64,000 nt of DNA from the NCBI RefSeq assembly GCF_030296575.1, contig NZ_AP027729.1, forward strand, positions 1 to 64,000, in the 5' to 3' direction. The notes under the pieces were generated by a model. That model saw nothing but the letters and a program-made list of their open reading frames with translations. It was not told the origin of the DNA and made no database searches. This DNA is from Paraoerskovia sediminicola. GTDB taxonomy: Bacteria; Actinomycetota; Actinomycetes; Actinomycetales; Cellulomonadaceae. Made by a program: the position numbers and the translations under genes. Positions 56,666-64,000 of the stretch are shown here, in pieces; the first letter of the stretch is position 1, and each line of letters starts with the position of its first letter.

Positions 56666-58773
56666 CAGCGCCCCTGCCCCTCGCCGCGCCTGCGCCAGAA
56701 GCCGCGGCGACGCGCGGGCGCGTCGGCGCCCGAGTCCTCAGTGCTGGCAGCGCTGCCGGCAGTTCTGTCGGCAGTGCTGCCGGTGCCGTCGCCCGCGCTC
56801 GGCACGTCCGCCGGCCCGCTCTCCTGCGCGCCCCGCAACCGGCCCGGGTCCGAGAGCGCGGACGGCGCATCCGAGCTCGTGTGCACCGCGTCGGGTTTCC
56901 GTGCGTTCTTCGTCGCGAGCGCCGCCGCGGCGACCGCGTCGGCGGCCGCCAGCAGCGCCTCCGGGTCGGGCGCCGGGACGAGGACGGCGTCCAGCCGGTC
57001 CGTCCAGCGTGCCGCCTGCTCCGTCAGGACCGCGTCGGTCCGCGCGTCCAGGCGCTCGTGCGCCTGTCGCGTGAGCCGCCGCACGGCGTCGTCACCGAAC
57101 ACGGCCTCCAGCACCTTCTGGGCGGCGAGCGCCGTCCCTCCGGCGATCCCCACCTCCGCCCCCGTGAGGCCACCGGTCGACGCGAACACGACGACCATGA
57201 GGCTCACCCCGACCCCGTTCAGGCCGAACGACAACGCCCTGGCGACACCGCGCCGTCCGGCACCCTGCTCCCGGACCAGGTCGAGGACGTCCGACTGCCA
57301 CCCCCGCACGTCGCGAGCGACCCGCTCGCGGAGCTCGAGACCGGAGTCCCCGACCGGGCCGCCCTGCCCACCGACGCCACCGTCGAGCGGCAGGTCGACC
57401 AGCCCCGTCAGCAGCAGCTCGCGCCCCGCCGTGTCGCCCCGCCAGGCCGACGCCGTCCGCTCGGCGGCACCCTCCACCGCGTCGAGCAGCACCGCCTCCA
57501 GCCCGTGCGCGATCGCCTCCTCGACGCGAGGCGCGCGGGGACGCCCTCGCAGGAACGCGGCGATTCGGTCGCGCAGCCGGCCGACCTTGTCCTCCAGCGC
57601 ACGGAAGAACTCCCCGGTCCCGACGAAGTCCTGCCAGCGCGCCAGTACCTCTCCACGGAGCATCGTCCCGTCGCTCGTCACCGCCCTGACGTGCTCCCGC
57701 GCCTCGGCGTGCTGCTCGACCACGACCGACCTGAGCCGCTCCGCAGCGTCGATCTGCTCCTGCGAGGCGGACGCGAGACCGCGTGCGCGCCGGACGACGT
57801 CGTCCACCGCACCGTCGCGCGTCGCCTCGGCGACGTGCCGGCGTGCCGCCGGGTCCGCACCGAGCCGAGCGAGCCGGCGTGACACGGGCGCGACCGCCGC
57901 AGGGGGCAGCAGACCGTCCTCGAGCCCCGACTCGGGAACCTGCACCAGGCGGTCGGCCACGAGCCCGTGCTCTCCCATGAGGCGGACCAGGTCGTCGACG
58001 ACCTCGCCCTCGTCGGGACCGACCCGGTCCAGGACCACCGTGACCTCCGCGTGCCGCCGCGCGGCGGCGGCGAGCAGGTCCCACGGGACGGCGTCCGCGT
58101 AGCGGGCCGGGGTCGTCACGAACAACCAGAGGTCGGCAGCCGCGAAGAGCTGGGCCGCCAGCGCGCGGTTCTCGTCCGCGACCGAGTCAACGTCGGGCGC
58201 GTCGAGCAGCGCGAGCCCGGCCGGGAGCGCGTCGTCGGCGACCAGGCGCAGCGACGGTCGGCCCGCCTCGGTGGGCGTGCCGACATCGGGCGCGTCTGCG
58301 GACGGCACCGGGGGCGTCGAAGCCGGTGCGGCGGCGCCGGTCGCGTCGGCCGCGTCGGCGGCACCGACAGCTCCGGTCGCGGTGCGCAGCCGCACCAGGT
58401 CGGGAAGGACGCGCGCGTCGAGGAACCACGGCTCGTCGGCGACCCGGTGCACGAGGACCGGGGCACGGGTCGTGGGCCGCAGCACGCCGGAGGCGGAGAC
58501 CTTCACGCCGAGGAGCGAGTTCACGAGGGTCGACTTGCCGGCTCCTGTCGAACCGCCCACGACCACCAGCAACGGCGCGTCGGCGGACCGCAGCCGGGGC
58601 AGCAGATAGTCCTCGAGCTGGTCGACCAACGCGTCACGGACCGCGACGGCCGCGTCGACACCCGGGACGACCAGCGGGAGCGCCACGGACGCGACCTCTG
58701 CGCGCAGCGCCTCGACCGCGCCCGTCAGGTCCGCTCCACCGCTGCCCGCGTCGGGGGCAGGTGGCGTGGTCAT
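56665..58773 (-). CDS. Dynamin-like GTPase, upstream partner of the first pair
   Basis: 702 residues. P-loop GGSTGAGKSTLVN, RPTTRAPVLV switch, G3 LDAPDVDSV, with a divergent G4 (VLDRVGPDE instead of NKxD). A long helical region follows, then a hydrophobic hairpin LNGVGVSLMVVVFASTGG and EVGIAGGTALAAQKVLEAVFG that could be a membrane paddle. The C-terminal 70 residues are Ser/Ala/Asp-rich and end in RRRGFWRRRGEGQG. Heteromeric bacterial dynamins pair a protein of this type with the next gene product; overlap by ATGA supports joint synthesis. Confidence 0.82.
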   Translation of the reverse strand: MTTPPAPDAGSGGADLTGAVEALRAEVASVALPLVVPGVDAAVAVRDALVDQLEDYLLPRLRSADAPLLVVVGGSTGAGKSTLVNSLLGVKVSASGVLRPTTRAPVLVHRVADEPWFLDARVLPDLVRLRTATGAVGAADAADATGAAAPASTPPVPSADAPDVGTPTEAGRPSLRLVADDALPAGLALLDAPDVDSVADENRALAAQLFAAADLWLFVTTPARYADAVPWDLLAAAARRHAEVTVVLDRVGPDEGEVVDDLVRLMGEHGLVADRLVQVPESGLEDGLLPPAAVAPVSRRLARLGADPAARRHVAEATRDGAVDDVVRRARGLASASQEQIDAAERLRSVVVEQHAEAREHVRAVTSDGTMLRGEVLARWQDFVGTGEFFRALEDKVGRLRDRIAAFLRGRPRAPRVEEAIAHGLEAVLLDAVEGAAERTASAWRGDTAGRELLLTGLVDLPLDGGVGGQGGPVGDSGLELRERVARDVRGWQSDVLDLVREQGAGRRGVARALSFGLNGVGVSLMVVVFASTGGLTGAEVGIAGGTALAAQKVLEAVFGDDAVRRLTRQAHERLDARTDAVLTEQAARWTDRLDAVLVPAPDPEALLAAADAVAAAALATKNARKPDAVHTSSDAPSALSDPGRLRGAQESGPADVPSAGDGTGSTADRTAGSAASTEDSGADAPARRRGFWRRRGEGQGR

Positions 58774-58963
58774 GGGGCACAGTCTGCCCGAGCGAGGCCG
58801 TCCACGCGCGGACGTTCGCGCCCGCAGGTCGAAGCGCGCGCCGTGCCTCGCGCAGCATCCAGCAGAGGTGCCCAGCCAGTCATGCCCCGCAGCGCCCAGC
58901 GCGTCGCGCACCGTGTGGTGTGCGCCGTGCGTCGTGCACCGTGTGCTCGGCGCCACGACGAGC

Positions 58964-58996
58964 GACGGCGGGCGACCACGAGGGTCGCCCGCCGTC
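58964..58996 (-). terminator. Intrinsic-type hairpin downstream of ettA
   Basis: Perfect 14-bp stem GACGGCGGGCGACC / GGTCGCCCGCCGTC with a five-base loop, 63 bases after the ettA stop. The neighbouring GGCACGAGGCCGGCACG copies (59018-59050) form a short direct repeat. Confidence 0.72.
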
Positions 58997-59058
58997 ACGG
59001 GTCGTCCATTCTGCACCGGCACGAGGCCGGCACGAGGCCGGCACGCGGCCGGCGGACG

Positions 59059-60741
59059 TCAGTCGCGCGTCAGGCGGCGGTACGTGATCCGGTGCGGGCG
59101 TGCGGCGTCGGCGCCGAGGCGCTCGACCTTGTTCTCCTCGTACGAGGCGAAGTTGCCCTCGAACCAGTACCAGTTCGCCGGGTCCTCCTCCGTGCCCTCG
59201 TACGCGAGGATGTGGGTCGCGACTCGGTCGAGGAACCACCGGTCGTGGGAGACCACGACCGCGCAGCCCGGGAACTCCAGGAGCGCGTTCTCGAGCGAGC
59301 CGAGCGTCTCGGTGTCGAGGTCGTTGGTGGGCTCGTCGAGCAGGAGCAGGTTGCCGCCCTGCTTGAGGGTCAGGGCCAGGTTGAGGCGATTGCGCTCACC
59401 ACCGGACAGCACTCCCGCAGGCTTCTGCTGGTCCGGCCCCTTGAAGCCGAACGCCGCGACGTACGCGCGCGACGGCATCTCGACGTTGCCGACCTTGATG
59501 AAGTCGAGACCGTCCGAGACGACCTCGAACAGCGTCTTCTTCGGGTCGATCCCGCCGCGGGACTGGTCCACGTACGAGAGGGAGACCGTCTCGCCGACCT
59601 TCAGCTCGCCGCCGTCGAGCGGCTCCATGCCCACGATCGTCTTGAAGAGCGTCGTCTTGCCGACGCCGTTCGGTCCGATGACGCCGACGATGCCGTTGCG
59701 GGGCAGCGTGAACGAGAGCCCGTCGATGAGGGTCCTGCCGTCGAAGCCCTTGTTGAGCTTCTCGGCCTCGAGGACGACCGAACCGAGGCGCGGGCCCGGC
59801 GGGATCTGGATCTCCTCGAAGTCGAGCTTGCGGGTGCGGTCCGCCTCCGCAGCCATCTCCTCGTAGCGCGCGAGGCGAGCCTTCGACTTGGTCTGCCGGC
59901 CCTTCGCGTTGGACCGCACCCACTCGAGCTCGTCCTTGAGGCGCTTGGCGAGCTTCGCATCCTTCTTTCCCTGGATCGCGAGGCGCTCCTGCTTCTTCTC
60001 GAGGTACGTCGAGTAGTTGCCCTCGTAGGGGTACAGCCGACCGCGGTCGACCTCGCAGATCCACTCCGCGACGTGGTCGAGGAAGTAGCGGTCGTGCGTG
60101 ACGGCCAGGATCGCACCGGGGTAGGTCGCCAGGTGCTGCTCGAGCCAGAGGACCGACTCGGCGTCGAGGTGGTTGGTCGGCTCGTCGAGGAGCAGCAGGT
60201 CCGGCTTCTCCAGGAGCAGCTTGCACAGCGCGACGCGGCGACGCTCACCACCCGAGAGCACGGTCACGTCGGCGTCCGGCGGCGGGCAGCGCAGCGCGTC
60301 CATCGCCTGCTCGAGCTGGGAGTCGAGGTCCCACGCGTCGGCGGCGTCGATGGCCTCCTGCAGCTCGCCCATCTCGGCCATGAGCGCGTCGAAGTCGGCG
60401 TCCGGCTCGGCCATGAGGGCCGAGATCTCGTTGAAGCGGTCGAGCTTGCCCTTGATCTCGGCGACGCCCTCCTCGACGTTGCCGAGGACCGTCTTCTCCT
60501 CGTTCAGCGGCGGCTCCTGCATGAGGATGCCGACCGAGTACCCCGGCGAGAGCCTGGCCTCGCCGTTGGACGGCTGCTCGAGGCCCGCCATGATCTTGAG
60601 GATCGTGGACTTCCCGGCCCCGTTCGGGCCGACGACGCCGATCTTGGCGCCGGGGAGGAAGTTCAGGGTGACGTCGTCGAGGATGACCTTGTCACCGTGC
60701 GCCTTGCGCGTCTTGTACATGGAGTAGATGAACTCAGCCAC
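59059..60741 (-). CDS. ettA: Energy-dependent translational throttle protein EttA (ABC-F ATPase)
   Basis: ABC-F protein that binds the ribosomal E site and gates translation by ATP/ADP ratio. 560 residues from a GTG at 60741. Two ABC domains: Walker A GPNGAGKST and GPNGVGKTT, signatures LSGGERRRVAL and LSGGERNRLNL, Walker [13 protein letters not shown] and [12 protein letters not shown]. The arm and linker between them are of the EttA length, with the basic stretch QGKKDAKLAKRLKDELEWVR. The N-terminus AEFIYSMYKTRKAHGDKVIL is typical. No transmembrane segments. Confidence 0.95.
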   Translation of the reverse strand: MAEFIYSMYKTRKAHGDKVILDDVTLNFLPGAKIGVVGPNGAGKSTILKIMAGLEQPSNGEARLSPGYSVGILMQEPPLNEEKTVLGNVEEGVAEIKGKLDRFNEISALMAEPDADFDALMAEMGELQEAIDAADAWDLDSQLEQAMDALRCPPPDADVTVLSGGERRRVALCKLLLEKPDLLLLDEPTNHLDAESVLWLEQHLATYPGAILAVTHDRYFLDHVAEWICEVDRGRLYPYEGNYSTYLEKKQERLAIQGKKDAKLAKRLKDELEWVRSNAKGRQTKSKARLARYEEMAAEADRTRKLDFEEIQIPPGPRLGSVVLEAEKLNKGFDGRTLIDGLSFTLPRNGIVGVIGPNGVGKTTLFKTIVGMEPLDGGELKVGETVSLSYVDQSRGGIDPKKTLFEVVSDGLDFIKVGNVEMPSRAYVAAFGFKGPDQQKPAGVLSGGERNRLNLALTLKQGGNLLLLDEPTNDLDTETLGSLENALLEFPGCAVVVSHDRWFLDRVATHILAYEGTEEDPANWYWFEGNFASYEENKVERLGADAARPHRITYRRLTRD

Positions 60742-60814
60742 TGGCTCTGTTCCACCGTTCGGTCGAGGATGCTGGGCGGACCGACGACGCACGCAGCGCC
60801 GTCCGGTCACGGGG

Positions 60815-60855
60815 GACGCCCGCCCCCGGCCGCTCGGCAGCCTCGGGCGGGCGTC
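60815..60855 (-). terminator. Hairpin downstream of ssb
   Basis: An 11-bp stem GACGCCCGCCC / GGGCGGGCGTC with a 19-base GC-rich loop, 15 bases after the ssb stop. Confidence 0.55.
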
Positions 60856-60869
60856 GTCAGCTCCCCAGC

Positions 60870-61505
60870 CTACGCGCTCGCCCCCACCGGCGTCCCGGCC
60901 CGCTCCCGCTCGAGGACGTCCTCCTCCAGGTAGGCGACACCGTCGTCGTCGGCAGAACCCGCCGCCGCGGCAGCCACGTCGTCCACGGCGTCGAGCTCAG
61001 CCACGCCGGTGCCGTCGCCCGGGTCGGCGTCAGCACCCTGGTCGACCGAGCCGGCGCCTCCCCCGACCGCCCAGGCGTCACTGGCCACCTCACCGCTCGC
61101 GCCGCCCGTCTTCAGGCCGCCTCGCTCGTCGTCGGCGACCCTGCGCGCGCTGACGTGCGCGAAATGCGCGGTGCCCCGCACGAGGTCCGGTCCGAGCGCC
61201 GTGGCCTCGACCACGAGGTCGGTCCGCGGTCCGTCCTCGGCCGTCCACTCGTCGACGGCGAGCCGGCCCGTCACCGTGACGGCGTCGCCCTTGCGCAGCG
61301 ACGCGGCGACGTTCTCGGCGGTCTGCCGCCAGGTCTTGACCGTGAACCAGATCGTTCGGCCGTCGACCCACTCGTTGCGGGACCGGTCGAGGTAGCGCTT
61401 GGTGGCGGCGATGCGGAAGCTCGCGAAGCGGGTCCCGTTCTGCGACGTGAAGAGCCGAGGGGTCGTACCGACGAACCCCGCGAGCGTGACGGTGACATCC
61501 GACAT
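60870..61505 (-). CDS. ssb: Single-stranded DNA-binding protein, paralogue lacking the usual acidic tip
   Basis: 211 residues. The OB fold covers about the first 115: VTLAGFVGTTPRLFTSQNG, FRIAATKRYLD, IWFTVKTWRQTAENVAASLRKGDAV, VTGRLAVDEW. The C-terminal half is Gly/Ala/Asp-rich but ends AGTPVGASA, without the DDDIPF-like tip that recruits repair proteins. It is not beside rpsF/rpsR, where the housekeeping actinobacterial ssb normally lies, so this is probably the second (SsbB-like) paralogue. Confidence 0.88.
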   Translation of the reverse strand: MSDVTVTLAGFVGTTPRLFTSQNGTRFASFRIAATKRYLDRSRNEWVDGRTIWFTVKTWRQTAENVAASLRKGDAVTVTGRLAVDEWTAEDGPRTDLVVEATALGPDLVRGTAHFAHVSARRVADDERGGLKTGGASGEVASDAWAVGGGAGSVDQGADADPGDGTGVAELDAVDDVAAAAAGSADDDGVAYLEEDVLERERAGTPVGASA

Positions 61506-61553
61506 TGGTCCTCCTGGTGATCGGGCCGGCAGGTTGCCGGCCGCGGACCACCA
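61506..61553 (-). promoter_or_regulatory. Nested inverted repeat in the leader of ssb
   Basis: TCCTGGTG (61508 onwards) pairs with CACCAGGA before 61556, and GCCGGC-n5-GCCGGC sits inside. It lies between the dynamin-like gene start-side unit and the ssb ATG; it may be a terminator read from the convergent side, a leader hairpin or an operator. The role is not decided. Confidence 0.35.
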
Positions 61554-61556
61554 GGA

Positions 61557-63140
61557 TCAGGAGGCCGGTGCCGTCGCGTCCCCGCCGGTGGTGCCGGCTG
61601 TGGACGCGACCTTGAGGTGCGCCCCTGTGGGCAGCCGGATCGACCCGGTCAGCGGGGCGATCCGCTCGCGTTCGCGGGCGGACTGGGCCAGCTCCCGGAC
61701 CTGGCGGTGCTCAGCGAGCAGCGCCCGGGTGGGGTCGGCGAAGCACTCACCGACGACCGAGGCCACGACCGACCGGCCCCGCTCGCGCACGTCCCGCTCC
61801 CGTCGACGCACCGCGCGCCGCATCACCTGCGCGACGACGACCACGAGGACGACACCGACCAGGACGCACGCCGCCGCCCCGACCAGCAGGACGGTCGTCA
61901 GACCAGCCTCGAACAGGTCGACGACGCCGAGCACCTCGAGCAGACCGAGGACCCCTGCGATCGCACCGAGGACCATCAGCGCCGCCCCGGTGCGCCTCAG
62001 GACCGGGACGGACGCCGGGCCCGTCGTGTCGAGCGGCAGCGCCGACAGGCGACGCTCGAGCCGCTCCCCCACGGTCCGCGACGACGCGACGGAGCCGTCG
62101 AGGGAGGCCCGCCAGCCCGGCCTGAGCCCCTTGCCGGCACGGCTCAGCCACCGGTTGCGCGAGACCTCGAGACCGTCCTTCTGCGGCGGCTCGAACGTCG
62201 GTCGTCCGTACCCGGACCGCACCGCGTCGCCGACCTGGGCGGCGACGGAGTCGAGGCCCACGGCCTCGGCCAGCGCGTCGACCTCCGTGCCGATCGCGGC
62301 GTCGGCGTTCCAGGGCGCGTCCGAGGGCGTCTCGGCGACGAGCCGGGCACCGGCCGTGTCGAGCTCGCCCGCGACCCGGCTGGCCGACACGCTGCGGCGC
62401 GCCACCGCGCGCTCCAGGAGGGCCATGACGTCACCCACCCCCTCGCCCGTCGCGGCCGAGACGGTCAGCACGTGCACCCCGTGCAGGCCGTCCTCGACGA
62501 GCAGCCGGTCGAGGTCGGCGACGAGCTCGCCCCGGTGCCCCTCCGGCACCGTGTCGATCTGGTTGATCGCGACGACCATCGACGACTCGAGCCCCACGGA
62601 CTTGCGGAGGTAGTCGGAGTGCAGGGCGTCGTCCGCGTACTTCTGCGGGTCGACCACCCACAGGAGGAGGTCGACGAACGGGAGCACCCGGTCGACGACG
62701 ACCCGGTGCGCCGGCTCGATGGAGTCGTGGTCGGGCAGGTCGAGGAGCACCAGACCGGAGAGTGTCCCCTCGTCCGCCGCGTCGAGCTCGTGGCCCCGGG
62801 TGATGCGCCGCTCGGGGATCACCTCGAGCCAGTCGAGGAGCGGGGTCGCGGCGCCGCTCCAGGCGCACGCCGTGATCTGGGCGGTGGTCGGTCGCCTGAT
62901 CCCGACGTCCGCGAAGTCCAGGCGCGAGACCCGGTTGAACAGGCTCGACTTGCCCGACCCCGTGCCGCCGGCCAGCGCCACGACCGTGTGGTCGACGCCG
63001 AGGTCCAGCCGTTCGCGGACACCCGCGATCGCGGCCCGCACCAGGGTGGACACCTCCGCGGGGACGCGGTCCCCGGCGAGGTCGACCGCCTTCTGGAGGT
63101 CGTTCGTCCGGCCCCGCAGATCCTTGTCGTCCGAGGTCAT
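61557..63140 (-). CDS. Dynamin-like GTPase, downstream partner of the second pair
   Basis: 527 residues. P-loop GGTGSGKSSLFNRVS, switch IRRPTTAQITA, G3 LDLPDHDSI and G4 INQIDTV (NQxD). LLLWVVDPQKYADDALHSDYLRK is nearly identical to the block in the 55070-56665 protein, so the two are paralogues. Two C-terminal membrane helices (TGAALMVLGAIAGVLGLLEV and AGLTTVLLVGAAACVLVGVV). The tail after residue 480 is Thr/Gly/Ala-rich. The start overlaps the upstream partner's stop (TGA within ATGA). Confidence 0.84.
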   Translation of the reverse strand: MTSDDKDLRGRTNDLQKAVDLAGDRVPAEVSTLVRAAIAGVRERLDLGVDHTVVALAGGTGSGKSSLFNRVSRLDFADVGIRRPTTAQITACAWSGAATPLLDWLEVIPERRITRGHELDAADEGTLSGLVLLDLPDHDSIEPAHRVVVDRVLPFVDLLLWVVDPQKYADDALHSDYLRKSVGLESSMVVAINQIDTVPEGHRGELVADLDRLLVEDGLHGVHVLTVSAATGEGVGDVMALLERAVARRSVSASRVAGELDTAGARLVAETPSDAPWNADAAIGTEVDALAEAVGLDSVAAQVGDAVRSGYGRPTFEPPQKDGLEVSRNRWLSRAGKGLRPGWRASLDGSVASSRTVGERLERRLSALPLDTTGPASVPVLRRTGAALMVLGAIAGVLGLLEVLGVVDLFEAGLTTVLLVGAAACVLVGVVLVVVVAQVMRRAVRRRERDVRERGRSVVASVVGECFADPTRALLAEHRQVRELAQSARERERIAPLTGSIRLPTGAHLKVASTAGTTGGDATAPAS

Positions 63141-64000
63141 ACCATCCTCCTCAGCTCGGCGAGCCGTACCCGCAGACCGGCGCCCGCGCCGTCCGCGAGG
63201 GCAGGGACGTCGAGCGCCGCCCTCAGGGGCGCGGCCTCCGCGTCGACGACGTCGCCCGCGCGGCGGGCGAGATCGTCGGTGAGGGGCGCCACGGCGTCCG
63301 CCCCCTCGTCGCCCAGGACACGCCCGACGAGGCGACGAGCGTCTCCGCACCCGACGGCAGCGGCGGCGAGCAGCGTGGTGGTGCCGCCGTCGCCGTAGGC
63401 CTTGCGGACGGCTGCACCGCGGCGCCCGGCGAGGCCGGAGGCGACCTCCTCCACCCGTCCGAGCCACGCGTCCACGGCGGACCGGGCACGCTCCTCGCGC
63501 GCCGTAACCGCGTCGCCGGACTGCTCCTGCGCCGCAGCGAGGACCGACGGGGCACCCGCAGGCGCCCCGTCGTCGCCGAGGGCCGAGGCCAACGCCGAGG
63601 CCGCCGACTCGCTGGCCTGGACGAGCGTGCGGACCGTGCTGGCCACCACGACGTCCCGGACCGGCTGGAGGGCGCGTTCCCGCGAGCGTCCCTTGCGCGC
63701 GCTGCTGCGGACCTCGCCACCGCGGACTGCCACCCGGTCGACGCGGTGCGCCGCCACGGCGCTCGCCCACGCAGAGGCGACGGGCCCGGCACCGACGGAG
63801 CCGTCGGTGATCGCCTCGACCCCGCGCTCACGAGGTCCTGGCAGCGTCTCGTCGACACGTGCCGCGATCGAGCGCGCCGCGGCGCCCTGGGCGTCGACCG
63901 CGTCGGCGATGCCCGTCACCCAAGCGGGGAGCGCCGCGAGCGAGCCCTTGAGCGTACGGACGATCACCGATCGCGACCTCTCCGGACCGCCGAGCTTCTG
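63137..64000 (-). CDS. Probable upstream partner of the second dynamin-like pair, C-terminal part (runs off the window)
   Basis: 288 residues visible, open to the window edge. Ala/Val/Arg-rich helical sequence without GTPase motifs in this part. The position, the ATGA overlap with the next gene and the Ala-rich helical pattern match the C-terminal half of a dynamin-like partner; LLAAAAVGCGDARRLVGRVLGDEG may be a hydrophobic hairpin like that of the 56665-58773 protein. The GTPase domain, if present, is outside the window. Confidence 0.68.
   Translation of the reverse strand, partial: QKLGGPERSRSVIVRTLKGSLAALPAWVTGIADAVDAQGAAARSIAARVDETLPGPRERGVEAITDGSVGAGPVASAWASAVAAHRVDRVAVRGGEVRSSARKGRSRERALQPVRDVVVASTVRTLVQASESAASALASALGDDGAPAGAPSVLAAAQEQSGDAVTAREERARSAVDAWLGRVEEVASGLAGRRGAAVRKAYGDGGTTTLLAAAAVGCGDARRLVGRVLGDEGADAVAPLTDDLARRAGDVVDAEAAPLRAALDVPALADGAGAGLRVRLAELRRMV

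Overview
The window is very GC-rich (I estimate a little over 70% from reading) and is packed with genes on both strands. It comes from a high-GC Gram-positive actinobacterium. The gene families point to the Cellulomonas / Oerskovia / Promicromonospora side of Actinomycetia: F420 enzymes, a mycothiol-type DsbA protein, paired ClpP1/ClpP2, a T-box in front of ileS and a 'proposed F420-0' ABC transporter. The order clpX - clpP2 - clpP1 - tig and, further on, nei - rpiB - DsbA-like - pepN, with folC and valS also present, recalls the Mycobacterium tuberculosis segment around Rv2447c-Rv2467, so much of this is conserved chromosome. I see no prophage, insertion sequence, CRISPR array or rRNA operon.

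Layout. 1-4.3 kb: folC (cut by the window edge) and ileS with an Ile T-box leader. 4.2-6.5 kb: a possible small ORF, a possible Cys-Cys leader peptide and a membrane-anchored sulfite-oxidase-like enzyme. 6.6-11.4 kb: a glutathionyl-hydroquinone-reductase-type transferase, then a three-gene ABC transporter of the type proposed to carry F420-0. 11.4-14.0 kb: vapBC, a VOC protein, a truncated HhH-GPD gene, a lower-GC unknown gene and an intact HhH-GPD gene. 14.0-17.8 kb: cofD converging on fgd-cofE-cofC. 17.9-24.8 kb: valS, an Rv2629-like baeRF protein behind a tandem-repeat tract, chorismate mutase and a long-chain acyl-CoA synthetase. 24.8-29.6 kb: clpX, clpP2, clpP1 and tig. 29.9-32.3 kb: tRNA-Pro, tRNA-Gly and a cysteine-leader/cysK/cysE unit. 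32.3-44 kb: an F420-dependent oxidoreductase, an alkyltransferase-like protein, an Eis-type acetyltransferase, nei, rpiB, an M13 peptidase, a secreted-domain membrane protein, a mycothiol nitroreductase-type DsbA protein and pepN. 44-50.1 kb: malQ, mscS and the PTS genes (IIA, IIB, ptsI). 50.2-55 kb: trHbO globin, tesB, topoisomerase IB, an SDR/DUF2867 protein and a thioesterase. 55-64 kb: two tandem pairs of dynamin-like GTPases flanking ettA and ssb.

Working together. The densest functional cluster is the F420 neighbourhood: transporter, cofD, cofC, cofE, the F420-reducing glucose-6-phosphate dehydrogenase and, 15 kb on, an F420-using oxidoreductase. The cysteine unit carries its own sensor, a 26-codon peptide with six Cys codons upstream of cysK-cysE.

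Sequence quality. At least 14 genes are broken by apparent single-base losses (18 sites), every one inside or next to a run of four or more C or G. This looks like systematic sequencing or assembly error, not gene decay. I therefore annotate these loci as single genes and give the position of each suspected lost base.
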